Shown here one piece after another: positions 1-6,116 of a stretch of 7,440 nucleotides of DNA. The notes below the pieces were generated by a model. It did no database searches and was not told where the DNA came from. It was given only the letters and a program-made list of their open reading frames with translations. A program made the translations under genes and the position numbers. The stretch comes from DAONLM01 sp035406685. GTDB taxonomy: Bacteria; Spirochaetota; GWE2-31-10; MWDO01. The stretch spans positions 1 to 7,440 of the forward strand of contig DAONLM010000152.1 of NCBI GenBank assembly GCA_035406685.1, read 5' to 3'. Within the stretch, counting starts at the first letter, position 1; every line of letters begins with the position of its first letter.

Positions 1-332
1 AATAAAATCATTTCTTACATAACTACTTTATTTATAATTAAGTTACATCATTTTTGTTGATTTTTATGGGGGAAGTTGTGTTGAAAAAAAAATAAAATAA
101 GGGACAGACCTATAAATTTTTTATGATCAAAAGAGGGACAGACTTATAAATTTTTTATAATTATAAAAATAAAATAAGGGACAGACCTACCCTATCATGA
201 GGCAAAACTAATTTTCATATATATTAGGATAACTTACAAATTAAAATTCTGTTAGGATAAACACAAATATTTGTATCTTTTTCGTATTCTTTAATTCTTC
301 CAGAAAACTTCTTAAGACATACAGAATCAATT
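1..332. other. Gene-free left edge
   Basis: No convincing coding region is visible on either strand. The stretch holds the GGGACAGACC repeat cluster and, nearer the LamG gene, two copies of TTAGGATAA (224-232 and 252-260) and a 12-base palindrome ACAAATATTTGT (263-274). It is the 3' flank of the minus-strand LamG gene, but no hairpin followed by a T-run was found that could be called its terminator. Confidence 0.5.
88..191. repeat. Three direct copies of a GGGACAGACC motif
   Basis: The motif GGGACAGACC (middle copy GGGACAGACT) starts at 101, 135 and 178. The first two copies match over 24 bases (101-124 and 135-158) with one mismatch, continuing into an AT-rich tail. The first and third match exactly over 25 bases (88-112 and 165-189), including an A-rich leader. 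The reverse strand therefore reads GGTCTGTCCC. Similar GGGACAGAC motifs are known to me beside genes of REP-associated (Y1/IS200-like) transposases in many bacteria, so this may be the edge or remnant of such an element. No transposase gene is visible within the window; one could lie to the left. Confidence 0.7.
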
Positions 333-1835
333 TTAATACTCACTTCCCATTGTCCTTACCACTATCTCATCAGAAAAATCACTCTCATTTGTCTTTTCTT
401 CATCGTCAAAGGCAGTAACAGCAAAATAATACATAACATTGTTTTTTAAGCCAGTTATAGGAATCCCATGTTTATCAAAATCCTCATTAGCATCTATAAT
501 TATCGGACTTTCGCCATTTGTCGCATCTTTACCAAAATAGTAGTTAGACCTTGTTCCATAATATATTTTATAACCCATGATATCCTTTTCTGAATTTCTT
601 ATCCATTTTAAGATAACAGTATTTCCTTTTACTATTGCTTTTAACCCCACCGGCCGAGCAGGGGGGATATCTTTGTAATATATAATTTCCAATGATCTAA
701 ATTTTGGAGAATTATTATTATTGTTGCCGGGTAATAACAAAATTCTCCACTGAATAAATCTTATTTTATCTGGTATTATGCTTTCCTTATTAAATGGCAT
801 CCATTTTATATTTTGAGAATATTCATAATAAGAATAAAAAGGTTTATCAGAGTATCTATAAAAATAGAATATTTCACTATTATTATCCTTAAAATCTTCA
901 ATATTAACCTTCTTTATTATTCCTCCGCCTTTACCTATATCTATAACCTTACTTATTATCTCTCCACCATTGGAAGAATATTTTTCCTCAGATGTCATAA
1001 TATCTTTTTTAAAAATATAAAATTCATCAACTGCCCCAATAAATGACTGAGCAATTTTTATAAAGCATCTATTTGTAGGGTGATAACTCATATTTAAAAC
1101 AGAACTATGAAGATTACCATCTATTGTAGCAATTCCAATTCCTGCTTCATTTCCATTTATATACAATTTTATTATTCCATTATAACTATTATATGTAAGA
1201 TTAATTAATGACCATCTTTCTGGGATAATTCTTGTTACAGAATCTATTTTAATATTTGGAAAAACCTTTTCATTAAGAGAGAAGACATTTAAAAAATCCC
1301 ATAACACTTTACCATTTTCTAATTTACATATAATTGCCTGCTCTTCTGTTTTATTTTCTTTTTTGTTGTAATAATGTCCACCTATGCTTAAAATAGTTTC
1401 ATTAATAGAATTAGATACAGGATAAATCCAAAAAGAAATCGAAAAAGATCCAAGTCTTGCTCCGGGCTGAAAAAATGAACTATTATTACCAATAAGTTCT
1501 ATTCTATCTTCATTTGAGAGAAAATACGCAGAATTATTATTTAAATATATATTATCACTTAATAAAAATTTGGAATAAAGAACTTTATAATTTCCAGTAA
1601 GATCTTTCTCTACCTTTGAATCAAAAGAAAGATAAAGATCCACATCTTCATTTACACCTATAGTAGACTGTCTTAAAGAATAATATGCTGGCTTATTATT
1701 AATTCTTTTTTGCTCAACATTATTTTCATATTCTACAAAATCCTCTATATTCTTCCCTACTTCCCATTTTATACTCTTTTCTTCAGAGAAAAGAAAAAAA
1801 GAAAAAAATAAAAAAAGTATTTTAAATTTTCTCAA
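333..1835 (-). CDS. Exported LamG-like and fibronectin type III protein
   Basis: This 500-residue protein begins with a Sec-type signal peptide (hydrophobic residues about 5-16, likely cut near FS/EE at 17-18), with no lipobox cysteine. Residues about 63-285 look like a concanavalin A/LamG fold: SFSISFWIYPV near 130-140, then W208 with INLTYN and LYINGNEAG around 211-232, and GAVDEFYIF near 267-275. Residues about 290-390 form a further beta-rich module of the kind often placed after LamG domains, with SPKFRSLEIIYY at its end. Residues about 391-496 are a fibronectin type III domain (PPARPVGLKA, GYKIYYG, YYFAVTAFD). The start codon is TTG, supported by AAGGA at 1844-1848, eight bases upstream; no in-frame ATG lies further upstream. 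Such proteins usually act outside the cytoplasm in carbohydrate or surface binding, but no catalytic domain or ligand can be named here. Confidence 0.85.
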   Translation of the reverse strand: MRKFKILFLFFSFFLFSEEKSIKWEVGKNIEDFVEYENNVEQKRINNKPAYYSLRQSTIGVNEDVDLYLSFDSKVEKDLTGNYKVLYSKFLLSDNIYLNNNSAYFLSNEDRIELIGNNSSFFQPGARLGSFSISFWIYPVSNSINETILSIGGHYYNKKENKTEEQAIICKLENGKVLWDFLNVFSLNEKVFPNIKIDSVTRIIPERWSLINLTYNSYNGIIKLYINGNEAGIGIATIDGNLHSSVLNMSYHPTNRCFIKIAQSFIGAVDEFYIFKKDIMTSEEKYSSNGGEIISKVIDIGKGGGIIKKVNIEDFKDNNSEIFYFYRYSDKPFYSYYEYSQNIKWMPFNKESIIPDKIRFIQWRILLLPGNNNNNSPKFRSLEIIYYKDIPPARPVGLKAIVKGNTVILKWIRNSEKDIMGYKIYYGTRSNYYFGKDATNGESPIIIDANEDFDKHGIPITGLKNNVMYYFAVTAFDDEEKTNESDFSDEIVVRTMGSEY

Positions 1836-1881
1836 TTCAGAAATCCTTATTAACTAAAATAACCATCTTACTCGATGAGTT

Positions 1882-1898
1882 TAGCAAATAATTTGCTA
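1882..1898. promoter_or_regulatory. Palindrome in the LamG gene leader
   Basis: TAGCAAA-TAA-TTTGCTA is a perfect 7-base inverted repeat with a three-base centre, ending 46 bases before the TTG start of the LamG gene. It could be an operator or a small mRNA hairpin. Its role is inference only. Confidence 0.35.
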
Positions 1899-1920
1899 CC
1901 TTAAAGAATATATATTAATT

Positions 1921-1949
1921 ATCTTATGAATTATAAAAAAGTTTAACAA
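1921..1949 (-). promoter_or_regulatory. Possible promoter of the LamG gene
   Basis: On the minus strand TTGTTA (1949-1944) and TAAGAT (1926-1921) are 17 bases apart, giving 4/6 matches to each sigma-70 box. A rival pair, TTGAAG (2021-2016) and AATAAT (1998-1993), also 17 apart, lies further upstream and would give a leader of about 150 bases. In DNA this AT-rich either could be chance. Confidence 0.3.
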
Positions 1950-2043
1950 ATTATTAGTTTAAATTAAAGATATTAAATAATAAGTGCTCTTTATTATTTA
2001 GATATACCACAAAATCTTCAATTTAAGAAAGGCATCTATATAT

Positions 2044-2079
2044 AGAGTTATGTAAATATTGGCATATTTACATAACTCT
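2044..2079. terminator. Perfect 16-bp hairpin downstream of the RNA-binding protein gene
   Basis: AGAGTTATGTAAATAT (2044-2059) and ATATTTACATAACTCT (2064-2079) are exact reverse complements around the four-base loop TGGC. It lies 33 bases past the stop of the minus-strand RRM gene, so it would fold in that mRNA's 3' end. The T-rich tail typical of an intrinsic terminator (TTTAATTTTTG) is on the plus-strand side, not the minus side. A 3'-end hairpin or processing signal is the likeliest reading; an operator site is the alternative. Confidence 0.5.
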
Positions 2080-2112
2080 TTAATTTTTGTCAGTAATTAG
2101 ATAGGAGCAGAA

Positions 2113-2442
2113 TTAATCTTCGTCTCTTCTGCCACCAAATTTTGAGTGAAATCTCTTACCAGACCTGTTATTATTAAACTTTCTTGGTCTGTCTTCTTTT
2201 GCTTTAGCAAGGTTTACTCTAATTGATCTTCCATCAATCTCACCATTGTCTAAAGCCTGAATTGCTGCATTGGCTTCTTCTTCGGTTTCCATTTCAACAA
2301 AACCAAAACCTTTTGATCTTCCAGTATTCTTATCAGTAATTACTCTTGAAGATAAAACATTACCGAATTCTGAAAAGATCTCTTTTAGGGAATCAGCTGT
2401 AATAGCATAAGATAAATTCCCCACATAAATACTAATTGACAT
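2113..2442 (-). CDS. RRM-type RNA-binding protein
   Basis: A 109-residue single-RRM protein that binds single-stranded RNA in the cytoplasm. RNP2 is IYVGNL at 5-10 and RNP1 is KGFGFVEM at 44-51, so the RNA-stacking aromatic residues Y6, F46 and F48 are present. The RRM fills residues about 3-80 and is followed by a basic, Gly/Arg/Asn-rich tail of about 28 residues. The start is placed at 2442, not at an in-frame ATG at 2466, because CAGGAG (2453-2448) sits five bases before it and the shorter form begins exactly where bacterial RRM proteins usually do. Small proteins of this type in bacteria are often cold-induced, but that is family knowledge, not visible here. It has its own promoter and a conspicuous hairpin after the stop. 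The nearest neighbour, dapB, is upstream in the same direction but separated by 115 bases. Confidence 0.93.
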   Translation of the reverse strand: MSISIYVGNLSYAITADSLKEIFSEFGNVLSSRVITDKNTGRSKGFGFVEMETEEEANAAIQALDNGEIDGRSIRVNLAKAKEDRPRKFNNNRSGKRFHSKFGGRRDED

Positions 2443-2503
2443 AAAAACTCCTGAAACATAATACAAAAAATAAAATTAAGGATATTTAAAATACCCAATT
2501 AAC

Positions 2504-2532
2504 ATCATACACTATTTATTTAAAAAAAGCAA
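2504..2532 (-). promoter_or_regulatory. Likely promoter of the RNA-binding protein gene
   Basis: On the minus strand TTGCTT (2532-2527) is followed after exactly 17 bases by TATGAT (2509-2504), a 5/6 match to the -10 box. Transcription would begin near 2497, giving a leader of about 55 bases to the start at 2442. Confidence 0.5.
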
Positions 2533-2550
2533 GTTTTTTTTAAATAAATA
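2513..2550. terminator. AT-only hairpin after dapB
   Basis: A 16-bp inverted repeat (2513-2528 with 2535-2550, loop GCAAGT) made only of A and T begins eight bases past the dapB stop. It could end or stabilise the dapB transcript. With no G-C pairs it is a weak terminator, and its loop overlaps the -35 box assigned to the RNA-binding protein gene. Confidence 0.35.
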
Positions 2551-2557
2551 TTAAAAT

Positions 2558-3307
2558 TTATTTAAAAATATCATTCATAAAATCGTCTATATTAAAAAAT
2601 CCCTTTTTACCATATATCCATTCACAAGCTTTAACTGCCCCAATAGCAAAACCTTCTCTACTTCTTGCTCTATGAGTAAGCTCTATTGTGTCTGCAACAG
2701 AATCAAAAATAACTGTATGAGTTCCGTCAATATATCCCCCCCTCACGGAAGCAATATGAATTTCATTATTTTCAATTTTTCTATTAAGTTTTTCTGTTAT
2801 GATCTTTTCTTTTTTAGATATTCCATTCAGTAGAATATTTCCTATCATCATTGCTGTTCCAGAGGGGCTATCCTTTTTCTCTTTATGATGTAATTCATAA
2901 GAAAGAATATCATATTGATCAGAAAATTTATTTATAATTCTTGCACTCTCTTTTATTATTCTAAAAAAAATGTTTACCCCTAAAGAAAAGTTACCAGACC
3001 ATATAAAACCTATATTATTGCCTACTATGGTTTTCACATCTTCTAGTTTATCATACCAGCCAGTAGTCCCCATTACAACATTTACCCTGCATTCTACATA
3101 TTTTTTTATATTATCGATAGCAGATTCTGGGGTTGAAAAATCTATTGCTACATCTATATCTTTTAAAGAATCTCTATTAACCTCAGAAAAATCGGCTTCT
3201 TTATTAAATTTATCTATTCTTACAATTTTTTCATAAGATTTTTCTTTTTTTAAAATTATCTCTATCTGTTTACCCATTTTACCATAACCAACCAATGCAA
3301 CTCTCAT
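2558..3307 (-). CDS. dapB: 4-hydroxy-tetrahydrodipicolinate reductase
   Basis: DapB catalyses the NAD(P)H-dependent reduction of 4-hydroxy-tetrahydrodipicolinate to tetrahydrodipicolinate in the lysine and diaminopimelate pathway, in the cytoplasm. The 249-residue protein has the nucleotide-binding loop GYGKMG at 7-12, DFSTP at 56-60 and GTTGW at 80-84. The catalytic and substrate segment ELHHKEKKDSPSGTA is at 138-152, where H140, H141 and K144 correspond to E. coli H159, H160 and K163. RGGYIDGTH follows at 189-197. It is somewhat shorter than E. coli DapB (273) but has all key motifs and looks intact. ATG at 3307 is supported by AGGAGG (3318-3313) five bases upstream. No other dap or lys gene is adjacent, so it appears to be transcribed alone from its own promoter. 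Confidence 0.97.
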   Translation of the reverse strand: MRVALVGYGKMGKQIEIILKKEKSYEKIVRIDKFNKEADFSEVNRDSLKDIDVAIDFSTPESAIDNIKKYVECRVNVVMGTTGWYDKLEDVKTIVGNNIGFIWSGNFSLGVNIFFRIIKESARIINKFSDQYDILSYELHHKEKKDSPSGTAMMIGNILLNGISKKEKIITEKLNRKIENNEIHIASVRGGYIDGTHTVIFDSVADTIELTHRARSREGFAIGAVKACEWIYGKKGFFNIDDFMNDIFK

Positions 3308-3345
3308 AAAAACCTCCTCTTTTAAACTGAAAATCTTTTTGATTT

Positions 3346-3374
3346 TTAATATTAAAATGTAACAAATTTGTCAA
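3346..3374 (-). promoter_or_regulatory. Promoter of dapB
   Basis: On the minus strand a perfect TTGACA (3374-3369) and TATTAA (3351-3346, 4/6) are 17 bases apart, with the start predicted near 3339, about 31 bases before the ATG. It lies just beyond the repeat boundary at 3405, so dapB expression does not depend on the double-RHH gene upstream. Confidence 0.6.
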
Positions 3375-3404
3375 GGAAAATATATAAAAAACAACATATG
3401 CAAA

Positions 3405-3651
3405 GAGATTTTATTTTTAGTCAATTAAAATGAGAGAATTCACCTTAAGAATAATTTTGTTTAAGAGAGATTATAATAGCATTATTTTATTTTTTTTAAA
3501 AATTTTTAATAATTATTTGCTAATAATATGTCTCAAAGCCTATTACTTGATAGTAACTGTTATATATAGCCTTGTAAAATGGCGTTGTATTACCGTGGAA
3601 GTGGGACAATTCTCTACTCTTCCACCATCTTTTAATTTTTGTTATTTTTAA
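3405..3651. repeat. Dispersed repeat, copy A
   Basis: This stretch resembles 7200-7440 in the same orientation. Both start with the identical 16 bases GAGATTTTATTTTTAG, continue through about 115 non-coding bases and enter the C-terminal codons of a double-RHH gene on the minus strand. From the boundary to the stop codon the distances are 115 and 113 bases. Left of 3405 the similarity stops. The other end cannot be located because copy B is cut by the window edge. Confidence 0.85.
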
Positions 3652-4053
3652 GAATAACCTCAATGTTATTATTCCACACTTTTTCTCAAATCCAATCATC
3701 CCCATTCTCTCATATTCCTCAATGAAAACTTCAAGAATTGCTCTAATCAATTTTGCCATGCTGAAAAAGTTTAAATCAGCATGGATTTTTTTCAAAAATC
3801 TATATTCCTCTTTTGGAATATAAAAATGAATAGATGCATCTGCCTCTATTCTTTCATAACTGTTATCATCCTCATTACCAAAACAGTATCTTTTCTTCAC
3901 TCTATCAGCAAACTTTTGTAATACATAACAAATAAGTTTAGAAAGAGAAATATTCTCTTTTTTGGCTATCTTTGCAAGTTTTTCCTTCATAGTAGAAGTA
4001 ACTACAAAATGTAGTTCGTGATTATTGTTGCGATTTAAATTTTTTTTATTCAT
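3520..4053 (-). CDS. Double ribbon-helix-helix protein, multicopy family
   Basis: The 177-residue protein appears to carry two RHH motifs in one chain. The first is a strand at about 13-19 (ELHFVVT), helix A about 21-32 and helix B about 36-50. The second is a strand at about 74-80 (SIHFYIP), helix A about 81-93 and helix B about 98-114. The halves share HF in the strand and KLI in helix B, consistent with internal duplication. RHH proteins usually bind DNA as dimers through the strand, so a two-motif chain could form that unit alone. After about residue 125 comes a basic and aromatic tail (KIKRWWKS, then PFYKAIYN and QVIGFETYY), which I do not recognise. The start is supported by AGGAGG (4066-4061), seven bases before ATG. 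A second gene with almost the same C-terminus lies at the right edge. A transcription regulator or element-encoded DNA-binding protein is plausible; no target is known. Confidence 0.75.
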   Translation of the reverse strand: MNKKNLNRNNNHELHFVVTSTMKEKLAKIAKKENISLSKLICYVLQKFADRVKKRYCFGNEDDNSYERIEADASIHFYIPKEEYRFLKKIHADLNFFSMAKLIRAILEVFIEEYERMGMIGFEKKCGIITLRLFLKITKIKRWWKSRELSHFHGNTTPFYKAIYNSYYQVIGFETYY

Positions 4054-4100
4054 AACAAATCCTCCTAATTTTATAAAAATTATTTTCTATATATTAATCA

Positions 4101-4139
4101 CAAAATTTTTAAGAAAATCCTTTACAAAATTTAAGAAAA
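4101..4139. repeat. A/T-rich direct repeats upstream of the double-RHH gene
   Basis: CAAAATTTTTAAGAAAA (4101-4117) and CAAAATTTAAGAAAA (4125-4139) are the same word apart from a two-base indel, with starts 24 bases apart. RHH regulators often bind direct or inverted repeats near their own promoters, so this could be an operator, but low complexity makes chance likely. Confidence 0.35.
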
Positions 4140-4199
4140 AAATAAGAATTTTTTCTAAAAATAAAGTTAAACTTTTCATAAAGTAAGTAGTAAAAATAT

Positions 4200-4228
4200 A
4201 TGACAGAATTAAAAAATTATATTATAAA
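4200..4228 (+). promoter_or_regulatory. Likely promoter of the SBF-family transporter gene
   Basis: ATGACA (4200-4205, 5/6) and TATAAA (4223-4228, 5/6) are separated by 17 bases. Transcription would begin near 4235, leaving a leader of about 24 bases that contains GGAG at 4241-4244. Confidence 0.5.
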
Positions 4229-4258
4229 GATTTAAAAAATGGAGAAAATAATACATCA

Positions 4259-5131
4259 ATGAGAATTTTATTTTTACTCTCGATTTTTACTGCCATAGTA
4301 ATTGGTTTACTCTTCCCGGTGAACAATTCTTTTAATTTTTTAATCCCTATTTTTTTAGGAACAATAATACTTTCAAATATGATAGATATAAATTTTAGAA
4401 TAAGAGACTTTTTTAGAAAAGAGATAATAGTTTTTTCTATCATAAATTATCTGATATTACCATTGATTGTATTTTTAATAATATTAAAAATAGATCCCTT
4501 ATTAAAAGCTGGCTTATTATTAATAGCCATTACACCAGCGGCAATTGGATCTTCAATTATTGTAAAATTAATAAATGGTGATGTAAAATTATCAATCTCT
4601 CTAACAGTGCTTTCCAATCTTATGGCTATTTTTTCCTACCCTTTTTTATTAAAAATTTATCTCAATGGGACAAATGTCGCAATTCCGGTTTTTAAAATAT
4701 TATTAAATGTGATCATAGTAATAATAGTTCCTTTTTTTTTATCGATTTTATTAAGAAGAATAGAAATAATAAAGAAGATATCACATAATAGCAATAGATA
4801 TCTTAATTTCTTAGTATCTTTAATAATATACATATCTATATCACAATCCTCGAAAATTTTAAAAGAATATGAAATAAAAAAATTACTTTTTATAATTATA
4901 TTTACTATAATTATTGCTTTTATATACTTTTTAACTGGATTTTTATTGAGTAGAAAAATGGATATTAAAAAAGCTTTTAGTTCTTCACTCGGGCAGAAAA
5001 ATACAGGTCTATGTATATGGATTGCTATTTCAAATTTTCCACCAATAGTCGCTTTACCAGCAACTATTTATATAATAATCCATCACTTAATAAATGCCTT
5101 TTTTATTCTGATTTTCAAGGAAAATAAATAA
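4259..5131 (+). CDS. Bile acid:sodium symporter (SBF/BASS) family transporter
   Basis: A 290-residue inner-membrane protein with about ten predicted transmembrane helices (roughly 3-20, 25-43, 55-78, 82-106, 110-134, 141-165, 181-199, 207-231, 237-258, 261-286). Family signatures are TPAAIGSS...INGDVKLSISLT (92-116) and LGQKNTGL...FPPIVALPATI (244-270), matching the two crossover regions of the BASS fold. Aligned by eye to the Neisseria ASBT homologue, S112 and T116 match sodium ligands S128 and T132. N115 is replaced by S99, E260 by S243 and Q264 by K247, so the usual two-sodium arrangement seems lost. The substrate cannot be read from sequence; the family carries bile acids, organic anions and keto acids. 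ATG at 4259 has GGAG at 4241-4244, an unusually long 14-base spacing, but no in-frame upstream ATG exists and helix 1 is complete. It converges with the next gene with one base between the stops. Confidence 0.8.
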   Translation: MRILFLLSIFTAIVIGLLFPVNNSFNFLIPIFLGTIILSNMIDINFRIRDFFRKEIIVFSIINYLILPLIVFLIILKIDPLLKAGLLLIAITPAAIGSSIIVKLINGDVKLSISLTVLSNLMAIFSYPFLLKIYLNGTNVAIPVFKILLNVIIVIIVPFFLSILLRRIEIIKKISHNSNRYLNFLVSLIIYISISQSSKILKEYEIKKLLFIIIFTIIIAFIYFLTGFLLSRKMDIKKAFSSSLGQKNTGLCIWIAISNFPPIVALPATIYIIIHHLINAFFILIFKENK

Positions 5132-5132
5132 A

Positions 5133-5981
5133 TTATTTATACCTTTTTATCCCTCTAAACCTAAAATCATCTATAACTTCATTTACATATTTTAAGACCT
5201 TTTCTACACTTTGTTTATGAGTAAGATTTTTAAAATATTCATAAAACCAAGAGTCTGACTTTAAAGTTACCTGTTTTATATCCAATTTTTTATCTGGGTT
5301 GGGGATACTTTCCATTTGAATAACATCATTTAATGTTTTGGCTATATCATTTAAAAGAAATGCGGTCTCCTGTAAAATATATCTATGCTCATAGTCAAGC
5401 TTTTTTAGATCCGTTGGTTTTCTCTTTAAAGCATCAACATATCTTTTGGCAATAGGGAAATCCCCGGTATAATCATAATTTGCAAGTAACTTATGATAAT
5501 ACTCCTGTATGGCATCACTCTCATTGGAAAATCTTTTTTCTTTATATATTATTACCAATGCATGCCAGTAGTGATTTATCAAATCTCTTACTGCCCCCAA
5601 CAACCTCTCTATCTCTTCATCAGTATCATTTCCCAAATGTATTCGAGGATATTTTGCTATTTTTTTAAGATTTTCATTATATACTTTATCTGCAAAATTT
5701 TCTTTTGGAATATTATTACTCTTTTGACTTTTAGCTATATTTTCCAGTTCTTTTTTTGCTTCTTCTTTTTTATAAAGTTCTTCAACAGCCTCAATTTCTG
5801 CTAATAAAAATACTGAGATATTCATTCTATTTTTTAATGCTCTCATGTATCTCTCTTCAAAGGCATCTATTAATGATCGACCTTTATTAAATTTTCTTAT
5901 TATCTCCTCATATTTTGATTTTATTTTATTTACTGCAAGCCTTATCTCTTTATCATTTAATTCTTTCATAAAAATATCCAT
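5133..5981 (-). CDS. Unrecognised helical cytoplasmic protein
   Basis: I do not recognise this 282-residue protein. It has no signal peptide or membrane segment and is charged, rich in Lys and Glu, and predicted mainly helical. Residues about 1-85 are likely long helices or coiled coil (AEIEAVEELYKKEEAKKELE at 61-80). A short polar linker at 84-95 leads to a more distinctive core, KYPRIHLGNDTDEEIERLLG (110-129), with an aromatic patch NHYWHALVIIY (136-146). More helices follow to the end, with W245-F246 and a basic C-terminus. The core looks like a conserved domain, but no catalytic motif is evident. The start is uncertain: ATG at 5981 and ATG at 5969 (residue 5) both lack a Shine-Dalgarno sequence, unlike most neighbours. 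Its stop is one base from that of the convergent transporter gene, so the 3' ends of the two messages probably overlap. Confidence 0.75.
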   Translation of the reverse strand: MDIFMKELNDKEIRLAVNKIKSKYEEIIRKFNKGRSLIDAFEERYMRALKNRMNISVFLLAEIEAVEELYKKEEAKKELENIAKSQKSNNIPKENFADKVYNENLKKIAKYPRIHLGNDTDEEIERLLGAVRDLINHYWHALVIIYKEKRFSNESDAIQEYYHKLLANYDYTGDFPIAKRYVDALKRKPTDLKKLDYEHRYILQETAFLLNDIAKTLNDVIQMESIPNPDKKLDIKQVTLKSDSWFYEYFKNLTHKQSVEKVLKYVNEVIDDFRFRGIKRYK

Positions 5982-6009
5982 AATAAGTTATTTTTTTTAT
6001 TATCGAATG

Positions 6010-6038
6010 TTGATTATTAAATCATTAAATTTTATTAT
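6010..6038 (+). promoter_or_regulatory. Possible promoter of the SPOR-domain gene
   Basis: TTGATT (6010-6015) and TATTAT (6033-6038) are 17 bases apart, with matches of 4/6 and 5/6. The leader would be about 70 bases. The intergenic region is almost pure A/T, so confidence is limited. Confidence 0.35.
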
Positions 6039-6059
6039 AATTTTTTATTTTTTACCGAA

Positions 6060-6088
6060 ATTATCATATAAAACAATTTAGTTTACAA
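6060..6088 (-). promoter_or_regulatory. Possible promoter of the helical-protein gene
   Basis: On the minus strand TTGTAA (6088-6083, 4/6) and GATAAT (6065-6060, 5/6) are 17 bases apart, with a start near 6053 and a leader of about 70 bases. It would face the plus-strand promoter and produce complementary leaders between about 6045 and 6053. Confidence 0.35.
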
Positions 6089-6116
6089 AATACAATTTAT
6101 TTTTTAAGGAGAAAAA

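Noticed and set aside
101..191. A CRISPR array at the left edge
   Set aside because: Only three short copies with unequal gaps, part of the spacing itself repeated, and no cas gene; it fits a simple repeat cluster instead.
813..1046. A plus-strand open frame inside the LamG gene
   Set aside because: It is antisense to a long frame with a signal peptide and recognisable domains.
1839..1868. A nine-codon leader peptide (MVILVNKDF) before the LamG gene
   Set aside because: It lacks a good ribosome-binding site and shows no regulatory codon run; such short frames are common by chance.
2442..2466. The longer start of the RRM protein at 2466
   Set aside because: The extra eight residues cover the CAGGAG ribosome-binding site of the inner ATG and lie outside the RRM fold.
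2970..3236. A plus-strand open frame within dapB
   Set aside because: It is antisense to a gene with complete DapB motifs and has no recognisable features of its own.
3430..3651. A 73-codon plus-strand reading frame inside repeat copy A
   Set aside because: In copy B the equivalent frame meets a TGA after ten codons, while the minus-strand frame stays open and conserved, so the minus frame is the real gene.
4239..4262. A seven-codon frame (MEKIIHQ) whose TGA overlaps the transporter ATG
   Set aside because: The overlap suggests coupling, but there is no Shine-Dalgarno before it, and GGAG inside it more simply serves the transporter start.
4222..4443. A minus-strand open frame over the start of the transporter
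   Set aside because: It is complementary to the first transmembrane helices of the SBF protein and has no convincing ribosome-binding site.
5480..6081. Three plus-strand open frames opposite the helical-protein gene
   Set aside because: They overlap each other and the longer minus-strand gene; their Phe/Ile-rich products are typical antisense of Lys/Glu-rich coding DNA.
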